Positions 62,174 to 64,000 of a DNA stretch of 64,000 nucleotides are shown piece by piece; the stretch's first letter is position 1; every line of letters begins with the position of its first letter. Below the pieces are notes generated by a model, which worked only from the letters and a program-made list of their open reading frames with translations, did not search any database and was not told where the DNA came from. The translations under genes and the position numbers were made by a program. Origin of the DNA: CAWFXC01 sp963819735 (GTDB lineage: Bacteria > Actinomycetota > Acidimicrobiia > IMCC26256 > DASPTH01); contig CAWFXC010000001.1 in NCBI GenBank assembly GCA_963819735.1, positions 310,001 to 374,000 of the forward strand, in the 5' to 3' direction.

Positions 62174-63229
62174 ATGGGGTATCGCGTCGTCGGCTGGTCG
62201 ACCGGCTGGGTGGGGAAGCTGGCGATCCGGGCGATCGCCCGCCGCCCCGATCTCGAGTTGGTCGGTGTGTGGGTGCACAGCCCCGAGAAGGTCGGCGCCG
62301 ACGCGGGGACCCTGGCCGGCATCGAGCCGATCGGGATCACCGCCACCGACGACGTCGACGCGCTCGTGGCGTTGAAGCCCGACTGCGTCTGCTACTCGGC
62401 GTCGGGAGAAGGCATGGAGGCCGCGGTGGTCCCCGACCTCGTGCGCTTCCTCGAAGCCGGGATCAACGTGGTCACCGTGTCGATCGCGGGGCTGGTGCAC
62501 CCCGCGGGCTACCACGCGGGCGTGCGCGCCACGCTCGAGTTGGCCGCGGCCAACGGCGGGGCGAGCCTCTACGCGTCGGGTATCGAGCCCGGCTTCGCCG
62601 GCGACCAGCTCCCGCTCACGCTGCTCACGCTCTCCGACACCGTGCACACGGTGCGGACGCAGGAGATCTTCCTGTACCACGAGTACCCGGTGACGTTCAC
62701 CATCTTCGACGTGTTCGGCTTCGGCAAGCCGCTCGAGTACGACGCGATCATGGCTACGAGCGGCGCGCAGGCCGGCACCTGGGGTCCGCCGGTGCGCATG
62801 ATCGCCGATCGCCTCGGGGTCGAGCTCGACGAGATCCGTGAGACCTACGAGAAGGTGGTCACGCCCCGCCGGATCGACACCGCGGCGGGAGTGATCGAGG
62901 CCGGCACCGTCGGCGCGGTGCGGTTCGAGACCATCGGGGTGGTCAACGGCCGCGACGCGATCGTGATCGAGCACGTGAACCGCATGGCCGACGATCTGGC
63001 GCCGGAATGGCCGAGCGGTCGACACGGCACCTACCGCGTGATCATCGAAGGCGTGCCCAATCTGCAGTGCGAGCTGACCATCGGTACGACCGAGACCGCG
63101 AGCGACGACGGCATGGTGGCCACCACCATGCGGATCGTCAACGCGATCCCCTACGTGTGCGAGGCGCCGGCCGGCCTGGTGAGCTCGCTCGATCTCCCGC
63201 TCACGACCCCACTCCACGCCCTCGACTGA
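62174..63229 (+). CDS. DHDPR-like NAD(P)H-dependent oxidoreductase
   Basis: A 351-residue protein of the dihydrodipicolinate reductase-like family (2,4-diaminopentanoate dehydrogenase-related). ATG at 62174 follows GGAGGGAG. GYRVVGWSTGWVGKLAIRAI binds the dinucleotide and LVGVWVHSPEKVGADAG and DCVCYSASGEGMEAAVVPDL follow; EIFLYHEYPVTFTIFDVFGF and HTVRTQE belong to the C-terminal domain. Such genes are common beside acyl-CoA dehydrogenases in mycobacteria and Acidimicrobiia. The substrate is unknown. Confidence 0.9.
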   Translation: MGYRVVGWSTGWVGKLAIRAIARRPDLELVGVWVHSPEKVGADAGTLAGIEPIGITATDDVDALVALKPDCVCYSASGEGMEAAVVPDLVRFLEAGINVVTVSIAGLVHPAGYHAGVRATLELAAANGGASLYASGIEPGFAGDQLPLTLLTLSDTVHTVRTQEIFLYHEYPVTFTIFDVFGFGKPLEYDAIMATSGAQAGTWGPPVRMIADRLGVELDEIRETYEKVVTPRRIDTAAGVIEAGTVGAVRFETIGVVNGRDAIVIEHVNRMADDLAPEWPSGRHGTYRVIIEGVPNLQCELTIGTTETASDDGMVATTMRIVNAIPYVCEAPAGLVSSLDLPLTTPLHALD

Positions 63230-63242
63230 CGCCCGCCCCACC

Positions 63243-63292
63243 GAACATCTCGGAGTACACCCTCATCGGTGTACGTCAACTCCGAGATGTTC
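63243..63292. terminator. Long hairpin between convergent genes
   Basis: GAACATCTCGGAGT at 63243-63256 and ACTCCGAGATGTTC at 63279-63292 are perfect 14-bp inverse repeats. Inside them ACACC (63257-63261) pairs with a GGTGT near 63268-63272, so the stem extends with a bulge. There is no T run. It lies 13 bases after the DHDPR-like stop and may stop transcription from either side. Confidence 0.6.
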
Positions 63293-63296
63293 CCGG

Positions 63297-63360
63297 GTTG
63301 GAGGCGGATCGGGTTGGCGGCGGATCGGGTTGGCGGCGGATCGGGTTGGCGGCGGATCGG
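63297..63360. repeat. 16-bp tandem repeat, four copies
   Basis: GTTGGCGGCGGATCGG repeats exactly at 63313, 63329 and 63345, preceded by a copy at 63297 with one C-to-A change. The array ends 2 bases before the stop codon of the convergent last gene, so it lies in its 3' untranslated part. The near-identity suggests recent slippage expansion. Confidence 0.9.
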
Positions 63361-63362
63361 GG

Positions 63363-63998
63363 TCAGCGGGTGTTGAGCGGGCCCGAGTAGGCGGCGGCGA
63401 TGGCGGCGGAGAACGCGGGGTCGCCGATCGGGTCCTCGGTCGGCGGCAGCGGGACGCCGCGGGCTTCGCAATCGGCCCGCCACATCGCGTGCACCTGCTC
63501 GAACGTGATGTCGTCGACGTGCTCGTCGTAGACGCGCGCGTCATCGGCATCGTGGAAGCACTCGGCCTTCCACGAGATGCTGATACGGATCTGGTCGGGC
63601 GCGTACTCCGCGAACTCGCGATCGTCCTTGTTGATCCGCCACCGACGATCGGCGCCGAAGTCGAGGAGCGAGTCGATCGGCACCATCGCGTCGAGCACGT
63701 TCGCGGGGCCACCGTCGCCCACGGCTTCGACGCGATGGAACATGAAGTCGTTGTCGCCCACCACCGCGGTGTTCGACGGCGGCTCGATGGTGATCTCGGG
63801 CGCGTCGGCGCCGTCGGGCCAGTAGCTGAACCCACCGTTGGGGCCGTCGTAGTACCACGCCACTGCGGTGGCCATCTTCACCCGCCACCGTTCGAACAGA
63901 CCGGACGCCGCCATGCCACTCACCACCCACGCGGGATAGTCGGCGCGTTGGACGCCGCGGAACGTGGGGACGTCGGTGTGCTTGCGGTTCTGGGGCAT
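63363..63998 (-). CDS. Hypothetical protein, N-terminus possibly outside the window
   Basis: A 211-residue soluble protein if ATG at 63998 is the start; the window ends 2 bases further on, so it may be longer. Blocks are YPAWVVSGMAASGLFERWRV, GGFSYWPDGADAPEITIEPP, FMFHRVEAVGDGGPANVLDA and AECFHDADDARVYDEHVDDI. HRVEAVG and the paired His/Asp residues recall 2-oxoglutarate oxygenase-like or cupin-like folds, but I do not recognise the family. The codon pattern is normal for the window. Confidence 0.72.
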   Translation of the reverse strand: MPQNRKHTDVPTFRGVQRADYPAWVVSGMAASGLFERWRVKMATAVAWYYDGPNGGFSYWPDGADAPEITIEPPSNTAVVGDNDFMFHRVEAVGDGGPANVLDAMVPIDSLLDFGADRRWRINKDDREFAEYAPDQIRISISWKAECFHDADDARVYDEHVDDITFEQVHAMWRADCEARGVPLPPTEDPIGDPAFSAAIAAAYSGPLNTR

Positions 63999-64000
63999 CG

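Noticed and set aside
63297..63360. CRISPR array
   Set aside because: The 16-bp units are directly adjacent with no spacers and no cas genes are present.

Overview
The window is GC-rich and gene-dense. It is most likely from an uncultured actinobacterium, and Acidimicrobiia is my best guess. The reasons are GTG starts throughout, several F420-type luciferase-like oxidoreductases, a DUF3097 gene, an IdeR/DtxR-type iron box, a UBP-type zinc finger gene, and many single-domain acyl-CoA and short-chain dehydrogenase genes. There is no rRNA, no convincing tRNA and no CRISPR array, so the taxonomic call is inference.

Layout. (1) 1-3.8 kb: a plus-strand signalling operon with a MEDS-domain sensor cut by the window edge, a three-PAS histidine kinase, a stand-alone receiver and a FixJ-type regulator. 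(2) 4-9 kb: a minus-strand series of epoxide hydrolase, redoxin, enoyl-CoA hydratase-like protein, MsrA, universal stress protein and a small membrane protein. It looks like a detoxification and oxidative-repair set, but four reading frames in this stretch are broken. (3) 9.2-13.1 kb: a broken P-loop kinase gene, then a small integrative-element remnant: excisionase-like HTH, tyrosine integrase, and two inverted arrays of 12-bp-spaced GTCCC repeats in 1.2 kb of otherwise empty DNA. (4) 13.1-20.2 kb: an acyl-CoA dehydrogenase behind a palindrome, a secreted protein, a five-gene operon (enoyl-CoA hydratase, APH-like kinase, glyoxalase-fold protein, UBP zinc finger, leaderless substrate-binding protein), and an iron box between a degenerate ABC ATPase and a lipoprotein deacetylase. 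(5) 20.2-26.2 kb: a heterodimeric ABC exporter, a cytochrome P450 and DUF3097. (6) 26-48 kb: SDRs, enoyl-CoA hydratases, amidohydrolases, LLM oxidoreductases, a CaiB/BaiF CoA transferase, a Baeyer-Villiger-type monooxygenase and local regulators (WYL, TetR). (7) 48-53.4 kb: a minus-strand run containing an NYN-LOTUS protein, a flippase-like membrane protein and a small winged-helix regulator. (8) 53-63 kb: a quinone oxidoreductase, paired amidohydrolases, an acyl-CoA synthetase divergent from three acyl-CoA dehydrogenases across a strong palindrome, and a DHDPR-like oxidoreductase. A hairpin and a 16-bp tandem repeat come before the last gene, which is cut by the window end.

Together the catabolic genes (CoA ligation, dehydrogenation, hydration, oxidation, P450 and Baeyer-Villiger oxygenation, hydrolysis) fit degradation of branched or polycyclic lipids such as steroids or terpenoids. 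The exact substrate cannot be read from the sequence.

About fifteen apparent single-site frameshifts fall in otherwise well-conserved genes. Roughly nine lie between 4 and 10.4 kb. They may be assembly or sequencing errors, or real decay beside the integrated element. Broken genes are listed as one feature spanning all frames.
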